A DNA stretch of 33,034 bases from Fimousia sp036311565 (GCA_036311565.1 JAXJPR010000024.1:1-33034), one strand, 5' to 3'. Numbered from the stretch's first letter, positions 6,298 through 13,654 are shown. Numbers and translations: made by a program. The notes: generated by a model not told the origin, from the letters alone.

Positions 6298-7612
6298 GCG
6301 TATTGCAGAGCATATAAAAATAGAATTAATTTGTGCCGTGTTCTTCTCTCTTTTTATTGGAATTATTGGATTTGGAATCCTCTTTTTTACAGGGCAGGGA
6401 GTATTGAGTAAAACCGTATATGGACAGGCTTTCACAGAACAGATGGAAAATCAGCAATTTTCAAAATTACAGGATTATGTAAAAAAAAAATCGATATCTT
6501 TGGATAATTTACAAAGGATTAATGCATGGTGCAGCCGCGGAGAAAAAGTATATTTAACGATTTATAATAACGGAACACTGGTATTTGAATCTAATAATTT
6601 AGATATAGATTATGATGAATCTGAATTGCAGGCATATAATCCAGATTATGAAGATCCAGAGAGAGAGTATGAACTTATACTGCAAGGAGATGTAAAAGTG
6701 CGTGCATTTCTTTATTATTATGCAGGAGATGCTTTTTATTTCTTAGTAACAATTATATCGGGATTATGCGCGTTCTGTTTATTTACGTTTTGTTTTATGT
6801 CGATAATAAATAGAAAAATCACATATATCAGTCTGTTAAAAAAAGAATTGGATATTTTGTCTGGCGGACAGTTAGAATACCCAATCACCATCAGTGGGAA
6901 GGATGAGCTGAGTGAGCTGGCTCGTGGAATAGATCAAATGCGTCGTTCCATTATTAAGCATCAAGAAGTGGAACAGCAGATTAGAAAGGCAAATGCTGAG
7001 CTCATTACATCAATGTCTCACGATTTAAGAACACCACTTACATCTCTTCTGGCATTTCTTGAAATTATAGAAAGGAAAAAATATACAGATGAAGAGCAGA
7101 TGCATGATTTAATACATAAGAGTTTGAATCAGACCATGCGCATCAAATATATGGCAGATCAGCTTTTTGGGTATTTTCGGGAACATTCTACGGAGTGGGA
7201 ATATGCGGAAATGGAAGAAATAGATGTGGATCAGTTTTTAAATCTAATTATGAGTGAATACGCATATGCATTAGAAAGTAAAGGAATACATGTTAAAACT
7301 GAATTTTCACAAACTTTCTCAAAAATAGAAATAAATATGGATCTGTTTCAAAGAGCAATGGATAATATTTATTCTAATATTGTAAAATATGCGGATGCAG
7401 AAGAGATTGTATTTATTTCTTATAAGAAAAAAGATTCATATGTACAAATTTCTATATCTAATGTAATTTGCAAAAATAAAACAAATCATGAAAGTACAGG
7501 AATGGGACTTAATATATGTCGTAAAATTATAGAGCAGCATAAAGGGTGCTTTTCTACAAATGAATCTGATGGAAAATTTTATGTGGTAATAGATATTCCA
7601 ATAAAAGAATAA
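6290..7612 (+). CDS. Sensor histidine kinase
   Basis: 440 residues from TTG 6290, in frame, with GGAAAGGGG upstream; it overlaps the regulator by eight bases. Layout: membrane helix about 13-34, an extracellular part of about 115 residues with an acidic stretch (DIDYDESELQAYNPDYEDPE), second helix about 150-172, HAMP linker, H-box SMSHDLRTPLT with phospho-His near 244, N-box MDNIYSNIVKYA, and G2 box STGMGLNICRKI. The DxGxG of the G1 box is not visible; ISISNVICKNK stands in its place. This shortened ATP lid is found in some VanS-like kinases, so it need not be inactive. Together with the preceding gene it forms a complete two-component pair. The signal is unknown; the acidic sensor loop could bind cationic peptides or metals (speculative). 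Confidence 0.93.
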   Translation: MNKRIAEHIKIELICAVFFSLFIGIIGFGILFFTGQGVLSKTVYGQAFTEQMENQQFSKLQDYVKKKSISLDNLQRINAWCSRGEKVYLTIYNNGTLVFESNNLDIDYDESELQAYNPDYEDPEREYELILQGDVKVRAFLYYYAGDAFYFLVTIISGLCAFCLFTFCFMSIINRKITYISLLKKELDILSGGQLEYPITISGKDELSELARGIDQMRRSIIKHQEVEQQIRKANAELITSMSHDLRTPLTSLLAFLEIIERKKYTDEEQMHDLIHKSLNQTMRIKYMADQLFGYFREHSTEWEYAEMEEIDVDQFLNLIMSEYAYALESKGIHVKTEFSQTFSKIEINMDLFQRAMDNIYSNIVKYADAEEIVFISYKKKDSYVQISISNVICKNKTNHESTGMGLNICRKIIEQHKGCFSTNESDGKFYVVIDIPIKE

Positions 7613-7617
7613 AGGGA

Positions 7618-7662
7618 AATACCCACGAATCATATATGATATATGATTTGTGGGTATTTTTT
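7618..7662. terminator. Bidirectional intrinsic terminator between kinase and peptidase
   Basis: A long inverted repeat, AAATACCCACGAATCATA against TATGATTTGTGGGTATTT, is followed by T6 on the plus strand and by a T-tract on the minus strand. It serves the convergent ends of the kinase and the M1 peptidase. Confidence 0.85.
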
Positions 7663-7671
7663 AGGAAAGGG

Positions 7672-9219
7672 TTATCTAAAATAGAAATTGACAATTTCAT
7701 TCAGTTTATCACTGTTATTGTATTTTTTAATGAAATTTAATAATTCATCTGTTGTTACAGTCTTCATATAAAATTCTTTATAATAATCTCGTACAAAATC
7801 CATAAATCTATCATTACCCAGCAGAAGACGAAGCTCTTGTAAGAAGGCATAGCCTCCTTCATATTCGGCAGTACCATAAGATTGCTCTTCAGGATATTCA
7901 TTAGGAGGTACATTAAGGTGAATATCCTGATAGAGTTCTCTGGAATAATCTAGAATTTCTTTTCTGATATTTTCCTTCTCTTTCAAACTTGGATAAGTCG
8001 GTTCAACCTCTTTTACAAGTTTATGTGCTTCACAATCGGCCAGTCCATAGATATCTTTTTCAAGTAATGTGGCAAAACTTTCGTCTAGCCATCCTTCCTG
8101 ATATTCTCTGTTTCCAACAGCAGCGTAGAACCATTGATGGGCAATTTCATGAGAAATCTTATCTTCTAAAGAAATCGCATCACGAAAAGGTCCGTCAAAA
8201 TAAGAGGATGCATTTGCCATGATCAAACCCGGATATTCCATGCCGCCATAGCCAAATCCAAACAGACATGGAACAATGTCTAGTTCTTTGTAAGGATAGG
8301 TTCCAATTTGTTCTGTAAAGATGGATATACTATCAGAAGCAACTGCTTTTGTTATTCTTTTATACTCATCTGCGTGTTCTCCAACAAGATAATAATTGTT
8401 AATTTGTATTCCTTTTACTTCAAAAGAATCTTTTTTCATAAAATCACAAGCAACAATTGCGAAATCACGCATGTTTTTGGCATTTGTAATGATTGTACCG
8501 TTTTCACGTTTTTCGTTGCCTGAAATAGCCACTTCATAAGTATCAGGAGCATGAAATACAACAGAATAGTTGGCCAAATCGCTGCTTCGGCTTTCACCAT
8601 CATCAAAAAATGGATCTAAAATCCATTCACCATTATCATTATCTGCCAGATATGGAAAACAAAATGACAACGCATATAATTTTCCTTTTTCGGTTTCACG
8701 ATAACCAAATCTGTCTTCGCGATTTGGAATATCTGTTTTCATTTGAATGGTAATAAATGCTGTTTCGTTTGGTTTAATGGTATTTTGGTCATCTAATTGA
8801 ACATATAGGATACTTTTGTCATTTCCAAATTTATAAGATAAAGTTTCATCAGAATTTTTTAGTGAAATAGAAATAATCTGTGTTTTTAAATTTTTATTAT
8901 CTATAGAATAATTCTCCTCACAGTACTTCAATATTTCCGGCGTCATATCTCGAATACATAGTTCAGAAACAGTTTTTTCTGTATGATTTTTAATTTCCAT
9001 AGTGACTTTTTCAGTTAAGCAGTTCTTAGAAGTATTAAGCCATAATTCCATTTCATATGCTACGGCATCTATACATTTTTTATCTGTTTCTGTTGTACTA
9101 ATATTTGTAGAAGTATTTGTTTTTTCTTCGTGTGGTTTTTTTGTAATGCCCCAAATAAAAACAAGTACAAGTATAATAGCGATAATATACAAGTAAATTC
9201 TTTTTTTGTGTTCTTTCAT
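7672..9219 (-). CDS. Membrane-anchored M1-family metallopeptidase
   Basis: 515 residues. An N-terminal helix (about 8-26, IYLYIIAIILVLVFIWGI) with basic residues before it anchors the protein with the enzyme outside. A Thr/Ser/Asn-rich linker (31-46) and a beta-rich N-domain follow. The M1 exopeptidase signature appears as GGMEYPG (325-331, the GxMEN loop). The zinc site is HEIAH (357-361), with the third ligand E380 in WLDESFA. A Tyr-rich EYEGGYAFLQEL near 447 probably carries the catalytic Tyr. The protein is shorter than cytosolic PepN (about 850) and resembles gluzincins of the M1 'peptidase MA' type. It is the second gene of an operon with the small membrane protein at 9232. The promoter region carries the tandem motif shared with the two-component system, so it may degrade an extracellular peptide sensed by the kinase (inference). 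Confidence 0.9.
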   Translation of the reverse strand: MKEHKKRIYLYIIAIILVLVFIWGITKKPHEEKTNTSTNISTTETDKKCIDAVAYEMELWLNTSKNCLTEKVTMEIKNHTEKTVSELCIRDMTPEILKYCEENYSIDNKNLKTQIISISLKNSDETLSYKFGNDKSILYVQLDDQNTIKPNETAFITIQMKTDIPNREDRFGYRETEKGKLYALSFCFPYLADNDNGEWILDPFFDDGESRSSDLANYSVVFHAPDTYEVAISGNEKRENGTIITNAKNMRDFAIVACDFMKKDSFEVKGIQINNYYLVGEHADEYKRITKAVASDSISIFTEQIGTYPYKELDIVPCLFGFGYGGMEYPGLIMANASSYFDGPFRDAISLEDKISHEIAHQWFYAAVGNREYQEGWLDESFATLLEKDIYGLADCEAHKLVKEVEPTYPSLKEKENIRKEILDYSRELYQDIHLNVPPNEYPEEQSYGTAEYEGGYAFLQELRLLLGNDRFMDFVRDYYKEFYMKTVTTDELLNFIKKYNNSDKLNEIVNFYFR

Positions 9220-9231
9220 ATCTGTAATCCT

Positions 9232-9570
9232 TTAAATAAAAGCATTGAGTATACCAATGATAAATGTTATTGCAATGATAAACTGTGCAATTTTAAATTT
9301 ATGCCCATAATCTTTTGTAATTAATATCATAGTTGAAGTGACAATGCTAATCATACATATGATTCCACCGATAATAGTTTGTGTAAGAAACAGTCCATCC
9401 CCGATTCGAATACCGATATAACCTGCATAAATACAAAGAATTGATAGAATGTAATAAGAAATTTTTTTTAATTCTAAATTCCGAGTCAAAAACATTAAAC
9501 AAATGCAGAAAAGGCTAACTGTAACTAAAACCATAAAAACAATTACTAATAAATCAAGAAAAGTATTCAT
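9232..9570 (-). CDS. Small four-helix membrane protein
   Basis: 112 residues from the ATG at 9570, which has GAGG about eight bases upstream; the longer frame to 9609 lacks a site. Four hydrophobic segments are visible: LLVIVFMVLVTVSLFCICLM, YYILSILCIYAGYIGI, TIIGGIICMISIVTSTMILI and IAQFIIAITFIIGIL. No family recognised. It is 12 bases upstream of the M1 peptidase gene in the same direction, so it is the first gene of that operon. It may help to localise the peptidase or may be an immunity-like protein; nothing in the sequence decides this. Confidence 0.75.
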   Translation of the reverse strand: MNTFLDLLVIVFMVLVTVSLFCICLMFLTRNLELKKISYYILSILCIYAGYIGIRIGDGLFLTQTIIGGIICMISIVTSTMILITKDYGHKFKIAQFIIAITFIIGILNAFI

Positions 9571-9636
9571 ATAAATAACCTCACTTTCATGCTTTGTTGA
9601 TATTATCATAGCAATGATTTCTAAAGATTTATTTTA

Positions 9637-9660
9637 ATGAATTATAAAGAATTATGAAGA
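9637..9660. promoter_or_regulatory. Second tandem motif, likely regulator site of the peptidase operon
   Basis: ATTATAAAGA (9641-9650) is followed directly by ATTATGAAGA (9651-9660), with ATGAA at 9637. On the minus strand this gives CTTCATAATT, CTTTATAATT. The minus strand at 5510-5545 gives CTTCATATTT, CTTCATATTC with the same 10-base step. It lies upstream of a likely -10 (TATGAT on the minus strand) of the peptidase operon. It also overlaps the integrase remnant. Confidence 0.55.
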
Positions 9661-9737
9661 GTGCAAAAAGTAATATTAGTTTACTAAAATCTTTATTGGA
9701 TGTATTGGTTGCTTCATTTGCAAAGGCAATGAAATAG
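9654..9737 (+). pseudogene. Integrase 3' remnant
   Basis: A 27-codon frame ends in LVASFAKAMK and a stop. The intact integrase ends LLASFAKAMK. The upstream codons (SNISLLKSLLDV) do not match the first integrase but read like a divergent integrase tail. Nothing of the catalytic domain remains. It marks the end of a second, lost or deleted integrase gene, directly before the right copy of the repeat. Confidence 0.6.
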
Positions 9738-9913
9738 TAGTATAATATAAAAAGATTTAGTTCAACTGAATATGGTCTTAACATTTCTAGTACAAATTAG
9801 AGATGGTGGCCGATTATTTTATTTTTAAGGAAACTCGGTGTAGAACTCTAATATTAGCAACGGCTAATAATTTGCTAATGAAAAGGGTTGACTCGTGTTT
9901 ACAAAAGCTTACA
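9717..9913 (+). repeat. Direct repeat, right copy
   Basis: Same orientation as 1487-1681. The first 104 bases are identical; later positions carry scattered changes. The hairpin ATTAGCA (9853-9859) with TGCTAAT (9873-9879) is preserved. After CTTACA (9913) this copy has about 80 extra bases before the sequence CAGTACCT that the left copy reaches at once. The extra bases end in a second TGTTTACAA (9980-9988), like that at 9898-9906. The left copy therefore looks like a recombination product across the two TGTTTACAA sites. Confidence 0.9.
9718..9746 (+). promoter_or_regulatory. Sigma-A-type promoter of the right repeat copy
   Basis: TTGCAA (9718-9723), 17 bases, TATAAT (9741-9746), identical to the left copy. 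Predicted transcript start is near 9753. It could also feed the lipid kinase gene at 10103 if the T-run at 10052 does not stop it. Confidence 0.6.
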
Positions 9914-10051
9914 AGAATTAACTAAGTGAATTTGAAAAGGTGCGTAAATTCAAGGTTTCTGTTATCTATATTGATCTATTGTTTACAAGGGATGACAGTA
10001 CCTAGAAAAGCTCCTAAGGGCTAGTTGCAGGTTCGAGTCCTGCTGGGAGTA
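9753..10051 (+). ncRNA. Candidate structured RNA with tRNA-like 3' module, copy 2
   Basis: The 3' module is GCTCCTA (10010-10016) pairing with TGGGAGT (10044-10050), a 10-nt linker, and a T-arm GCAGG/CCTGC (10027-10031, 10039-10043) with the canonical loop TTCGAGT. Base 10051 is A, in the place of the discriminator, and T8 follows. Compared with copy 1 the acceptor pair T-A became C-G. In the T-stem C-G became G-C, T-G became C-G and G-C became A-T. Pairing is kept while the sequence changes. There is no D-arm or anticodon arm, so it is not a normal tRNA. The alternatives are a terminator derived from a tRNA end, or an attachment site. Confidence 0.4.
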
Positions 10052-10102
10052 TTTTTTTTGTTCGTAAAAACAAAGTAAAAAGAAAACAGGAGGAATACAA
10101 GG

Positions 10103-11008
10103 ATGAAAAAGGCGTTATTTGTAATTAATCCGTCTTCAGGGAAACAAAATATTATGTCTACTGTTGAGACAATCATTGCAAAATTAGTAATGAAGCAGAT
10201 TGTAAACCATGTAGATGTATTTTACACAGAGAAAAAAGATGATGCGAAGATTCATGTACAGGGACTTCTTCCTGATGAATATGATTTTGTAGTAGCCGTT
10301 GGCGGAGACGGGACACTAAATGAAGTGGTCAATGGTCTATATTTGAGTAAGAGTAACATTCCTCTGGCTATTATCTCTGCTGGAACAGTAAATGACTTTG
10401 CAACCTATCTGGATTTGCCACAGTCACCAGATAAATTTGTTGATATGATTGAACAATTCAAGTTAAAAGAAGTAGATTTGGGTAAAGTAGATGAAGAATA
10501 CTTTATTAACGTATTGGCTGGTGGTCTTTTGACGGATATTGCTTATAAAGTACCAAAAGATCGTAAAGCAGTACTTGGAAAACTTGCATATTATCTGGAA
10601 GGTGCAGTAGAATTACCAAAACAGATGATTGGGTCAAAATTAAAACTGAAATTTGAAAGCGAAGAGTTTTCTGATACAATTGAAGCATTATTAATTTTAA
10701 TTACTAATTCAAAAAGTGTTGGAGGATTTGATAAGGCAGCTCCGGAGGCATCTGTTTCTGATGGATATCTGGATGTTCTCGTGTTGAAAAAAGTAACTTT
10801 ACTAAATACACCAGAATTGTTGTTAAAAGCTTTACAGGCAGAACATCACAATCATCCCGATATTGAATACTTCCAGACCAAAAAAGTACGAATCGAGTTG
10901 GTAGAAGGAGAAAATGTTGCCATTGACTATGATGGAGAATTTTTAGAAGATGGATTTCCAATCGAAGTTTCTATTATCGAAAAAGCAATTAAAGTAATTA
11001 TTCCATAG
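10103..11008 (+). CDS. Diacylglycerol kinase-family lipid kinase
   Basis: 301 residues, DagK/YegS/sphingosine-kinase fold. The N-terminal catalytic domain has INPSSGK (8-14), the nucleotide loop VGGDGTLNEVVNG (66-78) and SAGTVNDFA. The C-terminal beta-sandwich has KAAPEASVSDGYLDV and the late DYDGE. Such proteins phosphorylate diacylglycerol for re-entry into phospholipid synthesis; DgkB is the Bacillus example. The substrate is not fixed by the motifs alone. The ATG has CAGGAGG at good spacing. The gene is the first after the right repeat copy, stands alone, and ends in a strong terminator. It may be core chromosome, with the element integrated just before it. Confidence 0.9.
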   Translation: MKKALFVINPSSGKQNIMSTVETIIAKLVMKQIVNHVDVFYTEKKDDAKIHVQGLLPDEYDFVVAVGGDGTLNEVVNGLYLSKSNIPLAIISAGTVNDFATYLDLPQSPDKFVDMIEQFKLKEVDLGKVDEEYFINVLAGGLLTDIAYKVPKDRKAVLGKLAYYLEGAVELPKQMIGSKLKLKFESEEFSDTIEALLILITNSKSVGGFDKAAPEASVSDGYLDVLVLKKVTLLNTPELLLKALQAEHHNHPDIEYFQTKKVRIELVEGENVAIDYDGEFLEDGFPIEVSIIEKAIKVIIP

Positions 11009-11057
11009 ATAGAAAAAAATGGTTCTGTAAATTTCACAGAACCATTTTTTCTATCTA
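11004..11057. terminator. Strong bidirectional terminator
   Basis: A near-perfect inverted repeat of 24 bases per arm, centred on AAATTTC: ATAGATAG, A-run, TGGTTCTGT against ACAGAACCA, T-run, CTATCTAT. It overlaps the kinase stop codon and serves both this gene and the convergent carboxypeptidase. Confidence 0.9.
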
Positions 11058-11079
11058 TTGTATAAAATTCAAATCATTT

Positions 11080-12225
11080 CTAATTAGTGGTTACTTTCAT
11101 AGAGAAAGGAACGGAACCAATTTTTTCATCTTCATAGTATAAATTCAATACATTTGTTTTTTTCTTTTCATTATAAGATATTTTTCGTTCTATCTTAGAA
11201 AAATCAGTATCTTTGTCTGCAACGACGGAATAGCTGGTATCGATATCTGTAGAAACTTTGTATGGAGTTAACTGATTGCCAGTTTTAATGATCAAATCCT
11301 CAGAGTCTGACGTTGTCTTGATTTCTTCCATATCCGTAAATGGAGTATCGGCCTTAAAATTATTAAATCCATAATTGAATAATTTTACAGTATCGTTGTA
11401 AGTCTCATATCCGTTGTCTTTTAAAGTGACACAGATCAATTCCATTCCGTCACGTTCGGCCCAGGTAACTAAAGTATTACGTGCCATCATAGTAAATCCA
11501 GTCTTTCCGCCTTCAACACCGTCATAAACATACATGGTCTTTTTCACCATTTTATGATGGTTCCAAAGTGGACGCTGATCTTTTTGTTTATTGGTACTTG
11601 GAATCGTATAGCTGACAGTAGAAGCAATCTTTCGGAATGTTTCATTTTCCAGAGCAGCTTTTGTAATCAATGCCATGTCGTAAGCAGTTACATAATGTTT
11701 GTCATCATGAAGACCATTTGGATTCATAAAATGAGTATTTTTACATCCTAACTCTTGGGCTTTTTCATTCATCATATCTACGAAACCTTCAATAGAACTA
11801 CCAATATGTTCAGCTACACCATTACAAGCTTCGTTGGCGGATTCTAACATAATGGCATATAAACTTTCTTCTAAAGAAAGCTTTTCGCCAGGCAGAATAT
11901 AAATCTGGCTGCTGCCAGGTTCAATACTATTAATGGCGTTTTCCGAATAGGTAACCGTTTCATAGAGAGATTCACAGTTTTCGATAGCAACTAGTGTTGT
12001 CATAATTTTTGTAATACTGGCAGGATAACGTTTACTGTTTATATTCTTGGAATATAAAATCTCACCAGAGTTTGCATCCATCAAAATGGCAGATTTTGCA
12101 GTAACCGAAGGCTTGTTTGATCCTTCTAAATCTCCAATGGAAGTGCCTTGGGTACTGGCACAGACAGGGAAAGCAAACATCTGAATCAGCATCACAAAGA
12201 CAAGAAAGATACTTAGCTTTTTCAT
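11080..12225 (-). CDS. D-alanyl-D-alanine carboxypeptidase (PBP5/DacF type)
   Basis: 381 residues. A signal peptide (1-23, ending VCAS) exports it. The serine-peptidase S11 motifs are complete: S70-ITK (nucleophile S70, K73), S129-AN and K241-TG. It removes the terminal D-Ala from peptidoglycan stem pentapeptides and so limits cross-linking. A beta-rich C-terminal domain (about 300-381, PBP5_C-like) follows; no amphipathic or transmembrane tail is obvious, so release or loose association is possible. It has a single-gene transcript with a good promoter (12259-12287). A second, clearly different paralogue with a C-terminal membrane helix lies at 13995. Confidence 0.94.
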   Translation of the reverse strand: MKKLSIFLVFVMLIQMFAFPVCASTQGTSIGDLEGSNKPSVTAKSAILMDANSGEILYSKNINSKRYPASITKIMTTLVAIENCESLYETVTYSENAINSIEPGSSQIYILPGEKLSLEESLYAIMLESANEACNGVAEHIGSSIEGFVDMMNEKAQELGCKNTHFMNPNGLHDDKHYVTAYDMALITKAALENETFRKIASTVSYTIPSTNKQKDQRPLWNHHKMVKKTMYVYDGVEGGKTGFTMMARNTLVTWAERDGMELICVTLKDNGYETYNDTVKLFNYGFNNFKADTPFTDMEEIKTTSDSEDLIIKTGNQLTPYKVSTDIDTSYSVVADKDTDFSKIERKISYNEKKKTNVLNLYYEDEKIGSVPFSMKVTTN

Positions 12226-12258
12226 TATATATTTTCTCCTTTTAATATGATACTTAAC

Positions 12259-12287
12259 ATTGTAAAGAAATTGTCGAAAAAAGTCAA
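12259..12287 (-). promoter_or_regulatory. Promoter of the minus-strand carboxypeptidase
   Basis: Read on the minus strand: TTGACT (12287-12282), 17 bases, TACAAT (12264-12259). Transcription start is near 12252 and the leader is about 27 bases. The divergent trmB probably uses TAAAAT near 12321 with a weak -35. Confidence 0.7.
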
Positions 12288-12374
12288 CGCAGGGGCATTT
12301 TCAATTTCAAATTTCTATGTTAAAATGATTTAATTCAGGCTAATTTATATGTACAAAATAATAGGAGAAAGAAT

Positions 12375-13022
12375 ATGAGATTAAGAAATGTAAAAGGTGC
12401 AAGGGAGACGATTGCAGCTAATACGTATGTAATAAAAAATGCGGAAGATCAAAAAGGAAAATGGAACCAAGTATTTGGCAATGACAATCCCATTCATTTA
12501 GAAATCGGTATGGGAAAAGGAAAATTCTTAATGCAGCTGGCAGAGGAGAATCCGGATATTAATTACATTGGTATCGAAAAATATTCCAGCGTATTAGTAC
12601 GGGCATTAGAAAAAAGAGCCGAATATGAAGGAGAGAACGTATATTTTTTAAGAATGGATGCAGAAGAAATTCCAAATATCTTTGCTAAAGGAGAAATTGA
12701 CCAGATTTATTTGAATTTTTCAGACCCATGGCCAAAAGACCGTCATGCCAAGAGAAGACTGACCTCCAAAGAATTCTTTGCAAGATATGATCAGATCTTA
12801 AAGCAGGATGGAGTTGTTATCTTTAAAACAGATAACCGGGAGCTGTTTGATTTTTCTCTTGAACAGGTACCATTAGCAAGATGGAAATTAAAAAATTATA
12901 CTTATGATCTTCATAACAGCGAATATGTAGAAGGAAATATTATGACAGAATATGAAACGAAATTTGTCAACGAAGGAAAGCCAATTAATCGTCTGGTAGC
13001 ATATCGGGAAGCAGCGGAATAA
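12375..13022 (+). CDS. trmB: tRNA (guanine-N7-)-methyltransferase
   Basis: 215 residues, full length for TrmB. The enzyme methylates G46 in the variable loop of tRNA with S-adenosylmethionine. Seen: the start MRLRNVKGA, the SAM-binding loop LEIGMGKGKF, NYIGIEKYSSVL, and the family signature NFSDPWPKDRHAKRRL that holds the catalytic Asp. The C-terminal TEYETKF with NRLVAYRE is also typical. The ATG has AGGAGAAAG upstream. Downstream come a possible small frame and tRNA-Lys; no terminator is seen directly after the gene. Confidence 0.96.
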   Translation: MRLRNVKGARETIAANTYVIKNAEDQKGKWNQVFGNDNPIHLEIGMGKGKFLMQLAEENPDINYIGIEKYSSVLVRALEKRAEYEGENVYFLRMDAEEIPNIFAKGEIDQIYLNFSDPWPKDRHAKRRLTSKEFFARYDQILKQDGVVIFKTDNRELFDFSLEQVPLARWKLKNYTYDLHNSEYVEGNIMTEYETKFVNEGKPINRLVAYREAAE

Positions 13023-13044
13023 GATAATAAAAAGGGGTTTTATT

Positions 13045-13155
13045 GTGAAAAAGAGATGGCTGCTTTGCATGATTCATTTTGTATATGAAAATAGGAGAAT
13101 GAAATGTTTTGTCCGTTCTTTATGTGAATTGGAAGAAATTCTGAATCGTAAGTAA
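13045..13155 (+). CDS. Possible small protein (36 residues)
   Basis: A GTG-started frame of 36 residues, rich in Arg, Lys and Cys (start VKKRWLLCMIHF, end ELEEILNRK), begins 22 bases after trmB. AAGGGG lies about eight bases upstream of the GTG. No family recognised; short length and a GTG start make chance possible. It would be transcribed with trmB. Confidence 0.3.
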   Translation: MKKRWLLCMIHFVYENRRMKCFVRSLCELEEILNRK

Positions 13156-13162
13156 AAAATAC

Positions 13163-13191
13163 TTGCATTCTGGCAAAGAATCATATATAAT
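13163..13191 (+). promoter_or_regulatory. Promoter of tRNA-Lys
   Basis: TTGCAT (13163-13168), 17 bases, TATAAT (13186-13191). Start near 13199, about 16 bases before the mature tRNA 5' end. Confidence 0.75.
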
Positions 13192-13214
13192 ATATCTTGC
13201 GTTGAAAAATGTAT

Positions 13215-13287
13215 GCACCATTAGCTCAGTTGGTAGAGCAGTAGACTCTTAATCTATTTGTCTAGGGTTCGAATCCCTAATGGTGTA
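13215..13287 (+). tRNA. tRNA-Lys (anticodon CUU)
   Basis: 73 bases fold into a full cloverleaf. The acceptor stem is GCACCAT/ATGGTGT with one G-T pair. The D-arm is GCTCAGTTGGTAGAGC. The anticodon arm is GTAGA-CTCTTAA-TCTAT, with anticodon CTT at positions 34-36. The T-arm is TAGGG-TTCGAAT-CCCTA and the discriminator is A. No CCA is encoded. A dedicated promoter and terminator flank it. Confidence 0.97.
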
Positions 13288-13291
13288 TGAG

Positions 13292-13326
13292 AAAAGACAG
13301 AGATTTTTTAATCTCTGTCTTTTTTA
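13292..13326 (+). terminator. Terminator of tRNA-Lys
   Basis: AAAGACAGAGAT pairs with ATCTCTGTCTTT around a T-rich loop and runs into a T-tract. Confidence 0.85.
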
Positions 13327-13372
13327 CTTTATAAGAATTTCTTATAAATAAAAATAGCTGGTATCAGATAAG

Positions 13373-13594
13373 CTACACCTGATCGGAGGTATCGGATGCT
13401 CCATAGGAAGTAAAAAAGGTAATCAAGTATAAACCACAGATACCCACCAGACCATAAACGATTCTGGAAAGCCAGGTCATGCTGCCAAAGAGAAGGGCAA
13501 CAAGATTAAAATTAAAAAATCCAATGAGTCCCCAGTTGACAGCACCAATAATTGTGATTGTTAAGGCAATATAATCTAAAGTTTTTAATTTCAT
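13373..13594 (-). CDS. DUF378-family small membrane protein
   Basis: 73 residues from the ATG at 13594, with AAGGAGG upstream; the longer frame to 13669 has no site. The family pattern is clear: LDYIALTITIIGAVNWGLIG, then NLVALLFG, then SRIVYGLVGICGLYLI, giving two to three membrane helices. DUF378 proteins (YuzA-like) are common in Bacillota and their role is unknown. Single-gene unit on the minus strand. Confidence 0.88.
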   Translation of the reverse strand: MKLKTLDYIALTITIIGAVNWGLIGFFNFNLVALLFGSMTWLSRIVYGLVGICGLYLITFFTSYGASDTSDQV

Positions 13595-13654
13595 ATAAAA
13601 AATTCCTCCTTTGGAGTTAATGTGTGTAAAAAAAGGAGGTTTTATACGTAGAAT

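Noticed and set aside
9961..10051. A complete tRNA gene ending at 10051
   Set aside because: The T-arm and acceptor 3' strand are good, but the only matching 5' acceptor strand begins at 10010. No D-arm or anticodon arm fits in between, and none is found 70-90 bases upstream.
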